Source: Emcibacter sp.
Lineage (GTDB): Bacteria; Pseudomonadota; Alphaproteobacteria; Sphingomonadales; Emcibacteraceae
Assembly (NCBI GenBank): GCA_021774785.1
Contig: JAJFIQ010000019.1
Span: 806,001 to 870,000 of the forward strand
Length of the DNA stretch: 64,000 bases
Direction of reading: 5' to 3'
A model generated the notes under the pieces. It did no database searches. It worked only from the letters and a program-made list of their open reading frames with translations, and had not been told where the DNA came from. This document shows, piece after piece, positions 36,245-44,481 of this stretch (the stretch's first letter is position 1; each line of letters opens with the position of its first letter). A program made the translations under genes and the position numbers.

Positions 36245-36696
36245 TATACCTTCTCCACAACCAGAATAGTGACATTGACGCCGACAACCTTAACCTTGTC
36301 ATTTTCATTGGCCTCAAAATCCCCTTCGACACTCCAGTTGCTGTCACCGATACGGATTTTTCCTTTACCGTTTTCCATATCGCGGATCAGATTATAAGTT
36401 TTACCCACATATTGATGCCCCCTTTGATTTAATGTCACATCGTCCGTTTCGATAGGGTTTTTCTTCAAGAAACTACGCCCAGCAAAAACACTGATAAGAC
36501 TTAAAATTGAGAAAATGATAAACTGATTTTCCCACCCAAGGTCAGGCAGAAACAAGACGGTCCCACCAACGATAGCAGCAGCAATGGCCATCCATAGAAA
36601 GACAATACCCGGTGCCATCATCTCTAAACCCAGCAAGACCAGTGCGATAATAAACCATGTCCAGTGATTCAATGTTAATTCTTCCAGAAATCCCAT
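36244..36696 (-). CDS. NfeD family membrane protein
   Basis: 150 aa. Hydrophobic N-terminal half (about 12-75: WTWFIIALVLLGLEMMAPGIVFLWMAIAAAIVGG, FIIFSILSLISVFAG) followed by an OB-fold domain (about 85-150, RGHQYVGKTYNLIRDMENGKGKIRIGDSNWSV). This short NfeD form pairs with an SPFH protein encoded 62 bp upstream and is thought to help assemble it in membrane microdomains. Confidence 0.93.
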   Translation of the reverse strand: MGFLEELTLNHWTWFIIALVLLGLEMMAPGIVFLWMAIAAAIVGGTVLFLPDLGWENQFIIFSILSLISVFAGRSFLKKNPIETDDVTLNQRGHQYVGKTYNLIRDMENGKGKIRIGDSNWSVEGDFEANENDKVKVVGVNVTILVVEKV

Positions 36697-36758
36697 GTCA
36701 TACTCCTTAATTATTGAGGGGGATAATTCCCCCTCCCTTTATTAATTACCAGACCGTA

Positions 36759-37712
36759 TTAATTACCTGACCGTGGTACAGAACCGGATACACCCTTCGG
36801 TGCCTTACTGATGTCTTTAAGCATATCCGTCATACCACCCAGGGCTCCAATCACGCCGCTGGCTTCAAGGGGCATAAAGACAAGTTTCTCATTTGGTGAG
36901 TTGGCAAATTGGCCCAAGGTTTCCACATATTTCTGGGCCACGAAATAATTAATGGCCTGTGGATCACCTTTTGCTATGGCGTCTGATACCATGGATGTTG
37001 CCTTGGCCTCGGCTTCCGCTTCCCGTTCCCGCGCTTCCGCATCCCGGAAAGCCGATTCACGGCGGCCTTCGGCTTCAAGAATGGCACCCTGCTTCTCACC
37101 TTCCGCCCGTAAAATCTCTGCCTGACGATAGCCTTCCGCGTCCAGAATATTAGCGCGTTTCTCGCGCTCGGCCTTCATTTGTCGTGCCATGGCATCTACG
37201 ATATCCCTTGGCGGTTCAATATCTTTAATTTCAATACGGGTAATTTTAATTCCCCATGGCTGAGTGGCATCATCCACCACATTCAACAAACGGCCATTAA
37301 TGCTGTCCCGTTGCGACAATAGCTCGTCCAAATCCATTGAACCCATCACCGTTCTCAGGTTGGTCATAGTCAGATTAAGGATCGCCAGGATCATATCATT
37401 GACTTCATATGTGGCCTTCGCCGCATCAAGAACCTGAAAGAAAACAACACCATCCGCCCGCACCATGGCGTTATCTTTAGTGATAACCTCCTGTGATGGC
37501 ACATCAAGCACCCGTTCCATCATGCTCACTTTTGAGCCAACACGGTCTATGAAAGGAATGATTATGTGAAATCCCGGTTGAAGCGTTTTTGTGTAACGCC
37601 CAAGACGCTGAATAGTATAGGTGTAACCCTGCTGTACCGTAAGTGACCCCATAAATAAAATAATGACAACAACGATAACGATTGCAAAAACAAATATGCT
37701 AAATGTATCCAT
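36759..37712 (-). CDS. SPFH/Band 7 protein (stomatin/paraslipin, QmcA-like)
   Basis: 317 aa. An N-terminal membrane anchor (about 3-24) is followed by the SPFH domain (GYTYTIQRLGRYTKTLQPGFHIIIPFIDRVGSKVSMMERVLDVPSQEVITKDN) and a long Ala/Glu/Arg coiled coil (about 185-250, AEREKRANILDAEGYRQAEILRAEGEKQGAILEAEGRRESA). It oligomerises into membrane rings and is associated with FtsH-type quality control. The adjacent nfeD gene supports the QmcA/paraslipin assignment. Confidence 0.95.
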   Translation of the reverse strand: MDTFSIFVFAIVIVVVIILFMGSLTVQQGYTYTIQRLGRYTKTLQPGFHIIIPFIDRVGSKVSMMERVLDVPSQEVITKDNAMVRADGVVFFQVLDAAKATYEVNDMILAILNLTMTNLRTVMGSMDLDELLSQRDSINGRLLNVVDDATQPWGIKITRIEIKDIEPPRDIVDAMARQMKAEREKRANILDAEGYRQAEILRAEGEKQGAILEAEGRRESAFRDAEAREREAEAEAKATSMVSDAIAKGDPQAINYFVAQKYVETLGQFANSPNEKLVFMPLEASGVIGALGGMTDMLKDISKAPKGVSGSVPRSGN

Positions 37713-37813
37713 TTTCTATTCCCTTCTTATATAAATTTGATGAATGATATTGACTGTAACGGAACATACACGTCATGGGAAGTGGACAGTGGTGAGTATA
37801 ATCCACTTAAATG

Positions 37814-37863
37814 AAAACCCCCCAAAAATAAGTACAATAAATATACTATTTTCAGGGGGTTTT
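37814..37863. terminator. Long symmetric hairpin between lipoprotein and SPFH genes
   Basis: AAAACCCCC pairs with GGGGGTTTT, and inside it AAAAT-AGTA pairs with TACT-ATTTT with one bulged A and a small internal loop, giving about 18 base pairs over 50 bases. The A/T flanks make it a possible bidirectional terminator for the upstream lipoprotein gene. I see no gene in the rest of this 253-bp gap. Confidence 0.5.
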
Positions 37864-37965
37864 AAGGTATCTAAGCGGCCCCGGTTGCATCATGCACAAA
37901 TGTGGGGAGGGGAATGTTCCAAAATACACCGGGACCACTTAAAACTCATATTCATTACTCACTGC

Positions 37966-38442
37966 TCAGGTCACTATCTTCCATGTGCCGTCTGGTTGAC
38001 GACAAGCTTTACCGTAAGCTTCTTCAGTTTTTCCACCGACGGTGATTGTTTGTTGATATTCCCGGCAATATGATCCCGTTTTATCCTGATAAGCCGGTTG
38101 AGGTTGATAACTACCAGAATTGCCTGAATCCGGATTATACCATGTTGATGTCTGGCCAGAGGAATATGTTTCCAAAGCAAGTTGACGATTGCGTTCCATG
38201 GCCCTGCGGTCTGCATCATCCATTGATCTACCAATACTGCTACCGATAGCGGCTCCCGCCATGGTACCAGCTGCTACGGCAAAGAAATGTGTCGTACCAT
38301 CGCCATTATCACCTATGGCTGACCCAATTGCTGCCCCGCCTATGGCACCAAGCATGGTTCCAAAACCCTGTTTTGATCCCGGCTCACATGCGGTGAGTGT
38401 TAAAGCTCCCGCCAGAATTATTGCAATTTTCGTCGTTTTCAT
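37966..38442 (-). CDS. Glycine-zipper lipoprotein (17-kDa surface antigen-like)
   Basis: The start is the ATG at 38442 (MKTTKIAIILAGALTLTACEPG); the track ORF extends much further upstream. The 158-aa protein has a lipobox (LTLTAC, Cys near residue 19), then a glycine-zipper region GTMLGAIGGAAIGSAIG and AAGTMAGAAIGSSIGRSM. A C-terminal small domain with YCREYQQTITVGGKTEEAYGKACRQPDGTWKIV follows, the signature of the rickettsial 17-kDa antigen/SmpA-like group. It is expected in the outer membrane. Confidence 0.92.
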   Translation of the reverse strand: MKTTKIAIILAGALTLTACEPGSKQGFGTMLGAIGGAAIGSAIGDNGDGTTHFFAVAAGTMAGAAIGSSIGRSMDDADRRAMERNRQLALETYSSGQTSTWYNPDSGNSGSYQPQPAYQDKTGSYCREYQQTITVGGKTEEAYGKACRQPDGTWKIVT

Positions 38443-38530
38443 GTCACTACCTGCTCTCTTGTTATGGGAGTAGAATAGTCGAGGTAACCTGAACCATTCC
38501 TGAACGAAGAATTCAGTTTCGAAAATAATT

Positions 38531-39907
38531 CTATACCCGTGCCGCAGGCAGGGAAAGTCGGGCCAATAATCCGTGGGGTTCGTTATCCAAAAGGCTGATT
38601 TCCCCACCATATAATCCAGACAAATCTTTTACGATCGACAGCCCAAGCCCGGTTCCAGGCGTATTTTCATCCAAACGCTCCCCGCGCATAAATACGGTAT
38701 CCCGGACCTCTTTTCCAATGCCCGGGCCATCATCTGCCACCTGGACCATAATTTCATCCCCGTCCCGTTGGCATGCTATCGTCACCTTGCTGGTCGACCA
38801 TTTTGCGGCATTTTCAATAAGATTCCCTACCATTTCTTCAAAATCCTGTCGTTCGCCTCTGAAAAATAATGGCGACTGCTCTTTTACAGGCAACATAGTG
38901 AACTTTTTATTTTTATGGATTTTACCCATAACACGACATAAATCATTCAATACCGGCAGTATCTCTGTACGACTGGTAATGACTTTTGTGCTGGCGGCTA
39001 CCCTTGCGCGACGCAAATAATGATCCACCTGCCGCCGCATCATATCCGATTGTCGCGCAACCACATCCGATAGTTGGCCTTTATGTAATTCCGATTCAGT
39101 GGAAAGCACTGCCAACGGTGTTTTCAGAGCATGGGCCAAATTCCCCACTTGCGTACGGGACCGCTCAATAACCTGATTATTATGATCCAGAAGCGCATTC
39201 ATTTCATCGGCTAATGGTTGAATTTCAGTCGGAAAGTCTTCGGGTAGATGTGCATCCTTTCCCGTACGAATTTTAAGCAGGGACCGGCGAATATTTCTCA
39301 GAGGCTTCAAACCCAGATATACCTGCAAAAAAGACGCCGTAATCAAACCAAAGCCAAGGGCACTAAGAGAATAAATTAGGATATTGTCAAAACGATCAAG
39401 CTGTTCTTTAATTTCCGTCCTGTCAATGGCTACACTGAAACGATATATGGTTTCATCCCCGGGAATGATTATATCCCTTTCCACTTTCCTCAGTTGCTGA
39501 TCTTCAGGACCAGTTACAATAGTATAAAGGGTCTGGAAAGCTGAACTTTTATAGTCATATTCCAAGGTTTGATCCCATAACGACCTTGATCGGAAGGGTT
39601 CATTTTCCCTAGCCGAAATTTGCCAATACCACCCGGAATAAGGCTGTTCAAATCTGGGGTCTGCCATGGTACGATACAGACTAACCTGACCATTGGAATT
39701 GCTACTACTGAAACCGATTAAATTCTCCAGTAGGCCGTTTAGCCGTTCATCAAAATTATTTTCAATAGTTTCCTTGAAGGTGAGCGACAGCAAATAACCA
39801 CCAAACATCAGGGCAAAAAGTGTCCAGACAGCAGAAAAGGACATCAGCCGAAACCATAACGACCTGTTGCCCTTGTTATTTTGAGTTTTGTTCTGACGCG
39901 TTAACAA
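38531..39907 (-). CDS. Sensor histidine kinase (PhoQ/EnvZ-like)
   Basis: 458 aa. Two membrane spans (about 25-45 and 175-198) flank a periplasmic domain of about 130 residues. A HAMP-like linker, then the H-box GNLAHALKTPLAVLSTE (phospho-His), N-box NLIENAAKWS, G1 VADDGPGIG and G2 GTGLGLSIVKDL follow. The start is probably a TTG at 39907, overlapping the response-regulator gene by 32 bp; the first ATG (about 39844) would remove the basic N-terminal segment. It phosphorylates the regulator encoded just upstream. The signal is unknown. Confidence 0.93.
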   Translation of the reverse strand: MLTRQNKTQNNKGNRSLWFRLMSFSAVWTLFALMFGGYLLSLTFKETIENNFDERLNGLLENLIGFSSSNSNGQVSLYRTMADPRFEQPYSGWYWQISARENEPFRSRSLWDQTLEYDYKSSAFQTLYTIVTGPEDQQLRKVERDIIIPGDETIYRFSVAIDRTEIKEQLDRFDNILIYSLSALGFGLITASFLQVYLGLKPLRNIRRSLLKIRTGKDAHLPEDFPTEIQPLADEMNALLDHNNQVIERSRTQVGNLAHALKTPLAVLSTESELHKGQLSDVVARQSDMMRRQVDHYLRRARVAASTKVITSRTEILPVLNDLCRVMGKIHKNKKFTMLPVKEQSPLFFRGERQDFEEMVGNLIENAAKWSTSKVTIACQRDGDEIMVQVADDGPGIGKEVRDTVFMRGERLDENTPGTGLGLSIVKDLSGLYGGEISLLDNEPHGLLARLSLPAARV

Positions 39908-40553
39908 GCTGGTATCCCAATCCCCGAACCGTATTTATAATATTTACGCCCAATTTCTTTCTGACCCTTGTAACGAAAACTTCAATGGTGTTTGAATCGC
40001 GATCAAAATCCTGATCATAGATATGTTCCGTTAGCTCAGTCCGTGAAATAATTTTTTCAGGATGATGCATCAGATAAGCCAGTAACTTATATTCCTGTGC
40101 AGTCAGTCGTACAGGCATGCCATCCACTGACACCTTGCTTGTATTGGTATTCAGGGTAACAAGGCCACAATTAAGTTCCGGCGATGCCTGCCCTGCTGCG
40201 CGTCTTATCAAGGCTCGCACCCGTGCCAGAACTTCTTCAGTCTTGAAGGGCTTGGTCACATAATCATCCGCCCCGGCATCAAGCCCGGCAACCTTTTCAG
40301 ACCAACCATCCCTGGCTGTCAGTATAAGTACAGGTGTCGAAATTTCAGCTTGACGCCATTTGGTAAGAACACTGATGCCGTCCATAATGGGCAAGCCCAG
40401 ATCAAGGACAATGGCATCATAACTTTCCGTCTCTCCCAGGAAATGACCATCCTCCCCATCAGCAGAAACATCAACCGCATAACCGTCCCCTTCCAGTACA
40501 GTTTTCATCTGACGAGACAGGTCAGGGTCATCTTCAACCAACAGCAATCGCAT
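39876..40553 (-). CDS. OmpR/PhoP-family response regulator
   Basis: 225 aa. The receiver domain (1-115) has LLVEDDPDL and phospho-acceptor Asp in AIVLDLGLPIMDGI near residue 51; the C-terminal winged-helix domain (about 125-220) has VRLTAQEYKLLAYLMHHPEKIISRTELTEHIYDQDFDRDSNTIEVFVTRVRKKLG. The Arg/Asp-rich loop and neighbours suit the PhoP subgroup. It overlaps the PepSY gene start-to-stop (TAATG) and the kinase gene by 32 bp, so all three are coupled. Confidence 0.96.
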   Translation of the reverse strand: MRLLLVEDDPDLSRQMKTVLEGDGYAVDVSADGEDGHFLGETESYDAIVLDLGLPIMDGISVLTKWRQAEISTPVLILTARDGWSEKVAGLDAGADDYVTKPFKTEEVLARVRALIRRAAGQASPELNCGLVTLNTNTSKVSVDGMPVRLTAQEYKLLAYLMHHPEKIISRTELTEHIYDQDFDRDSNTIEVFVTRVRKKLGVNIINTVRGLGYQLVNASEQNSK

Positions 40554-41002
40554 TATTTATTTCCCTTCACACCAACAATTTTGGCATTGCCTGCATTTAT
40601 TTTTAGTTCCAACAATTTGCCATCTTTTCTGAGTACCTTAACCTTATAAAAATAGGGCGTATTATTCCTTTTTGGTTCCAAAAGTCTGACATCGACAATT
40701 TTTCCCGGAAAGCTTTGTTTAACCCGCTTGCGAATTACACCCAGTGACACTATACGCCCCGACTTAAGGGCATCACGCGCCGTGTTTTGACGGTAATAAG
40801 GTCGTCTGTTTGGATCCGTGCGGGTAGCAGGCCGTACCAGGCTATCACGTGTAGGCTGTTTTTTTTCCTGAAAGGCAATATATCTTTTAAAGGCTTTTCT
40901 TTCCGGGGACTTATTTTGCGGATCAGCAAAAGCAGTGGCCCCTGTTGCCATAAAAAACAGTCCAAAAAGTCCACAGATAATAAGTCTATAATATTTATTC
41001 AT
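40553..41002 (-). CDS. Exported PepSY-domain protein
   Basis: 149 aa. A signal peptide (MNKYYRLIICGLFGLFFMATGATAFA) precedes a basic Pro/Arg-rich linker and a C-terminal PepSY domain (about 85-149: GRIVSLGVIRKRVKQSFPGKIVDVRLLE, YFYKVKVLRKDGKLLELKINAGNAKIV). It is the first gene of a unit with the response regulator and histidine kinase. PepSY proteins beside two-component genes are common and may modulate the sensor in the periplasm (inference from context). Confidence 0.88.
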   Translation of the reverse strand: MNKYYRLIICGLFGLFFMATGATAFADPQNKSPERKAFKRYIAFQEKKQPTRDSLVRPATRTDPNRRPYYRQNTARDALKSGRIVSLGVIRKRVKQSFPGKIVDVRLLEPKRNNTPYFYKVKVLRKDGKLLELKINAGNAKIVGVKGNK

Positions 41003-41053
41003 GGCTTAAACTTAACGCATCCCTGCTGAATAGAAGATGAATATTCATGCAAA

Positions 41054-42091
41054 TTACTTTTCTGATACCCCAAGTCTTTCCTGTATTACGCTGTTTGTCG
41101 TTGTATATCCACCTGCCATTTTCCGGTCAGGAAAGGCGTATTTAAAGGCGGCACGCGCCATGACAGCAGCCTCATAAAAGCCGGTCAGGATTAACTTTAT
41201 TTTACCGGGATAAGTACAAACATCACCAATGGCATAAATACCTTTTTGTGTGGTTTCAAAGGTTTCATGTTTCACTTCAACATGTTTTTTATGAAGGTTA
41301 AGACCCCATTCTGCAATTGGCCCCAGTTTAACCTTTAGCCCCATGAAGGGTAGCATATAATCGCATTCAATATTTACCACGTCACCTTTCAGGGTCGTAA
41401 CCTCCACATTGGAAAGTTGACCATTATCTCCCGTGAGGTCGGTGACATTGCCATATTGCACATCCAGTGCATTGTCCTCTGCCAGCTCAAGCACCTGCTG
41501 GGCAGTATCATAAGCACCACGGAATTCTTCCCGTCTATGGACCAATGTAACTTTTTCCGCAATGGGTGACAGATTTATAGCCCAGTCAAGAGCAGAATCC
41601 CCACCACCAACAATGACAAGTTTCTTGTCCCTATATTTTTCCATTTTGTGAACGGCATAATCAAAGGATTTTTCTTCAAATTCAGCGCGATTTTTAAAGG
41701 GAGGTTTTTTGGGAACGAAACTACCCGCCCCCACAGCAACAACTATAATCGGGGCCTCAATCATGGTTCCCAGCGTGGTCGAAACCCGCCAATTACCATT
41801 CTCCTGTTTTTCAAGAGTCTCGGCCTGCTGAGCCAGATGAAAGGTGGGATCAAACGGGCTTGCCTGTTTCATCAGGTCATCCACCAGTTCTTTACCTGTT
41901 ACAGAAGGACGTGAAGGAATATCATAGATAGGTTTTTCGGGATAAAGTTCTATACATTGCCCCCCGGGGCGGTCCAGATTATCAATCAAATGACACTTTA
42001 ACCCCAATAATCCGGCCTCAAATACCGCAAACAGGCCCACTGGCCCTGTTCCGATAATGATCATGTCTGTGGTGATAATTTTATGCTCCAT
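41054..42091 (-). CDS. Ferredoxin/flavodoxin--NADP reductase, thioredoxin-reductase-like
   Basis: 345 aa. FAD-binding IIGTGPVGLFAVFEAGLLG at the N terminus, GGQCIELYPEKPIYDIPSRP, the NADPH motif VIVGGGDSALDWAINL near the middle and GIYAIGDVCTYPGKIKLI near the C terminus. The CxxC pair of true thioredoxin reductases is missing, and the C-terminal extension (AYTTTNSVIQERLG region) is of the YumC-type ferredoxin-NADP reductase. It supplies reduced ferredoxin or related carriers in the cytoplasm. It is a single gene. Confidence 0.93.
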   Translation of the reverse strand: MEHKIITTDMIIIGTGPVGLFAVFEAGLLGLKCHLIDNLDRPGGQCIELYPEKPIYDIPSRPSVTGKELVDDLMKQASPFDPTFHLAQQAETLEKQENGNWRVSTTLGTMIEAPIIVVAVGAGSFVPKKPPFKNRAEFEEKSFDYAVHKMEKYRDKKLVIVGGGDSALDWAINLSPIAEKVTLVHRREEFRGAYDTAQQVLELAEDNALDVQYGNVTDLTGDNGQLSNVEVTTLKGDVVNIECDYMLPFMGLKVKLGPIAEWGLNLHKKHVEVKHETFETTQKGIYAIGDVCTYPGKIKLILTGFYEAAVMARAAFKYAFPDRKMAGGYTTTNSVIQERLGVSEK

Positions 42092-42171
42092 ATCCCATAT
42101 TCCATTTTTTTATTTAATATACTAAATCATAAACTTTAAAATACTCATACCAAATTGCCAATTCCCAATAA

Positions 42172-42273
42172 CTATGTAACCATTAGTAGATATGAACATG
42201 CAATCAAAAAAACAAAAAACATGAAAAGAATGGCCAGAATAACGTAAGTGAACTTTTCACGGCGCATAATCAT
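42172..42273 (-). CDS. Candidate small single-span membrane protein (33 aa)
   Basis: A short ORF not in the track: MIMRREKFTYVILAILFM, then FFVFLIACSYLLMVT and a TAG stop. A basic N terminus followed by about 23 hydrophobic residues is the normal pattern of bacterial small membrane proteins with N-in orientation. The ribosome binding site is weak (GGGTATTTT), and AT-rich DNA can generate hydrophobic ORFs by chance, so this remains a candidate. A sequence-unrelated ORF of the same size and design is at 50390-50491. Confidence 0.35.
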   Translation of the reverse strand: MIMRREKFTYVILAILFMFFVFLIACSYLLMVT

Positions 42274-42318
42274 AAAATACCCGAATCTGGCATAGCTTAC
42301 AGGTATATATATTATAGC

Positions 42319-42456
42319 ATGGCAATCCAGTTAACCCGGGAACTCAAGCCCAAACTCAAATATGAGATATTGAGAAAATATCTAGAGATTGCTGAAATGT
42401 ATAAGCCCTATATGCAAAGGGCACTAAACTTCCATAAACAACAGAGATTCTACTGA
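42319..42456 (+). CDS. Candidate small amphipathic helical protein (45 aa)
   Basis: A short ORF not in the track: MAIQLTRELKPKLKYEILRK, then YLEIAEMYKPYMQRALNFHK and a TGA stop. The composition is protein-like (charged, helical, no rare residues), and it is divergent from the 33-aa candidate. No clear ribosome binding site is seen. Function unknown. Confidence 0.35.
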   Translation: MAIQLTRELKPKLKYEILRKYLEIAEMYKPYMQRALNFHKQQRFY

Positions 42457-42661
42457 CCATTGCAGCCCAATAAAAATGTGCGTCATTCGATTTCGGTTAT
42501 TATCGTTAATATCGACCCTTTCTTCTGGTTATTCTTAACCTGTTGCAATCTTTGCTATTTTATTGAGTTGTTTTAAAGTAGTTTACAGAAACCCATGAGC
42601 CGCTATCTTGCATAGCCCTAAACAACAATAAACAGATGAGCATATAGAGATTATATAAAAG

Positions 42662-43807
42662 ATGGATAATTCTTCTTTCAAGGACTTTAGCACGCTGGTC
42701 AAAGACGTGTGGGAGCATGGTGTATATGGCATAGATATCGGTAAAATTATCGTGGCCCTGCTGATTTTCTTTTTCTTCCTGCTGATACGCCGCCTGTTCA
42801 GTAAGATTATCATAAACCGACTTAAGGCGCTTACCCGTAAAACAAAAAATGATATGGATGATCAGGTAATAGATGCGCTGGAACACCCGTTACGATTCAT
42901 CCCCGTTGTTATTGGTGTTTTCCTCGCCACCGAAATCCTTGTTCTCACAGATGGGTTGCAACAGGGTGCCTATAATCTGAATCGCTCTTTAATCACATTT
43001 AACATTTTCTGGATTCTTTTTAAGATGGTTGGGCCATTGAGCCGATCATTCTCAGGCTTAAAGGGAATTTTTACCGATAGCATGATCTCGTGGTTGATTA
43101 AGGCAATGCGTGCTTTGGTTTTCTTCCTTGGGGCGGCGGCTATTCTGGAAATTTGGGGGATTGAGGTGGCACCGCTGATTGCCGGTCTGGGTCTGTTCGG
43201 GGTTGCGGTGGCCCTTGGTGCGCAGGATGTATTTAAAAACCTGATTGCCGGATTATTTATCATAGGCGAAAAAAGATTTCATCCCGGTGACTGGGTTCGT
43301 GTGGATGGCATTGTTGAAGGGACCGTTGAAGACATCGGCTTTCGCACCACAACAATCCGCCGTTTTGATAAGGCGCCGGTTTTTGTCCCCAACGCTAAGC
43401 TCGCCGATAATGCGGTGGTCAATTTTACCCGCATGACCCATCGTCGCATATATTGGAAGATTGGGCTGGTTTATGACACGACTATTGAACAGCTTCGGGA
43501 TGTGCGAGAAAGAATAGAATCCTATATTCTGACCAATGATGATTTCGCGAATCCATCGGAAGTAGCAACTTTTGTTCGTATCGATAGCTTTAATGATAGC
43601 TCTATCGACCTGATGCTCTATTGTTTTACCAAAACAACAGATTGGGGAGAATGGCTGGAAATAAAAGAAACCTTTGCCCTTGAAATCAAGGATATTGTTC
43701 AAAAAGCCGGTAGCAGTTTTGCTTTCCCCAGCCAATCCATTTATCTGGAAACAATGCCGGGCGGAGCCGAAAATTTTCCCCTGCCCGATGAAACTCAAAA
43801 TAAATAA
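42662..43807 (+). CDS. Mechanosensitive ion channel, MscS family
   Basis: 381 aa. Four to five N-terminal membrane helices (about 25-185) end in the pore-lining TM3 segment GLFGVAVALGAQDVFKNLIAGLFI, followed by the beta domain (HPGDWVRVDGIVEGTVEDIGFRTTTIRRFDKAPVFVPNAKL) and the cytoplasmic alpha/beta vestibule. It opens on hypo-osmotic shock to release solutes. The number of extra N-terminal helices puts it in the medium-sized MscS group. It appears to be its own unit. Confidence 0.95.
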   Translation: MDNSSFKDFSTLVKDVWEHGVYGIDIGKIIVALLIFFFFLLIRRLFSKIIINRLKALTRKTKNDMDDQVIDALEHPLRFIPVVIGVFLATEILVLTDGLQQGAYNLNRSLITFNIFWILFKMVGPLSRSFSGLKGIFTDSMISWLIKAMRALVFFLGAAAILEIWGIEVAPLIAGLGLFGVAVALGAQDVFKNLIAGLFIIGEKRFHPGDWVRVDGIVEGTVEDIGFRTTTIRRFDKAPVFVPNAKLADNAVVNFTRMTHRRIYWKIGLVYDTTIEQLRDVRERIESYILTNDDFANPSEVATFVRIDSFNDSSIDLMLYCFTKTTDWGEWLEIKETFALEIKDIVQKAGSSFAFPSQSIYLETMPGGAENFPLPDETQNK

Positions 43808-43854
43808 TTACTATATTAATAGAATGACAAGGATTTACGATATAGTCTTCGCCT

Positions 43855-44481
43855 ATGAATATGATAGCTCAAAAGAAATATGCCCCTGCAACCGACCGTA
43901 ACAGGGAACCAATATTAGCAGTCCTTAAGGACTGCATCCCGGATCATGGTACTATACTGGAACTAGCCAGCGGTAGCGGCCAGCATGCAATTTATTTTGT
44001 CGATCAGATGCCCGGTCATTACTGGCAGCCCAGTGATCCCGATGAAGAGAGCCGAAATAGCATCAGTGCATGGTGGTGGGAAGTACAATTGAATAATATT
44101 CTGCCTCCATTGAACATTAATGCCCAAGATGACATCTGGGACATAGAGAATGTAGAAATTCCCCAGCCAGTCACCTCTATAGTTTGTATTAATATGGTTC
44201 ATATCTCACCCTGGGAATCAACGGTTGGCTTGATTAAGGGTGCCTCCCGTATTCTTCCCAAAGATGGTATTTTATATCTTTATGGCCCCTATAAAGTAGA
44301 CGGCAAACATACGGCACCCAGCAATGAATTATTTGATATCAAACTGCGGTCGCAAAACCCGGAATGGGGTATTCGGGAATTAAATGATGTCATAAAGCTT
44401 GCCCATGAAAATGATCTGAGCCTTGTCAAAACTGTCGATATGCCCGCTAATAATCTTTCGATTATCTTTAAAGGTAACTAA
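43855..44481 (+). CDS. DUF938 family SAM-dependent methyltransferase
   Basis: 208 aa. Motifs: KYAPATDRNREPILAVLKD, SAM-binding ILELASGSGQHAIYFVDQMP, WQPSDPDEESRNSISAW, INMVHISPWESTVGLIKGASRIL and YGPYKVDGKHTAPSNELFD. These define DUF938, a predicted class I methyltransferase of unknown substrate. Two ATGs (43855, 43861) are possible; neither has a strong ribosome binding site. Its last 14 bp overlap the convergent DUF1624 gene. Confidence 0.92.
   Translation: MNMIAQKKYAPATDRNREPILAVLKDCIPDHGTILELASGSGQHAIYFVDQMPGHYWQPSDPDEESRNSISAWWWEVQLNNILPPLNINAQDDIWDIENVEIPQPVTSIVCINMVHISPWESTVGLIKGASRILPKDGILYLYGPYKVDGKHTAPSNELFDIKLRSQNPEWGIRELNDVIKLAHENDLSLVKTVDMPANNLSIIFKGN

Larger units (their letters stand above)
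42092..42661. other. 570-bp gap with two candidate small ORFs
   Basis: The gap separates the divergent reductase and mscS genes. It contains the two short ORFs listed separately. Apart from those I see only AT-rich sequence and no terminator, tRNA or convincing repeat. Confidence 0.6.

Noticed and set aside
37744-38073. 109-aa + strand ORF at the lipoprotein gene
   Set aside because: It runs through the hairpin and into the lipoprotein gene on the opposite strand; no ribosome binding site and no protein-like signature.
42560-42886. 108-aa hydrophobic - strand ORF opposite mscS start
   Set aside because: It overlaps the mscS coding sequence antisense, and its hydrophobicity mirrors the complementary strand; coding evidence favours mscS.
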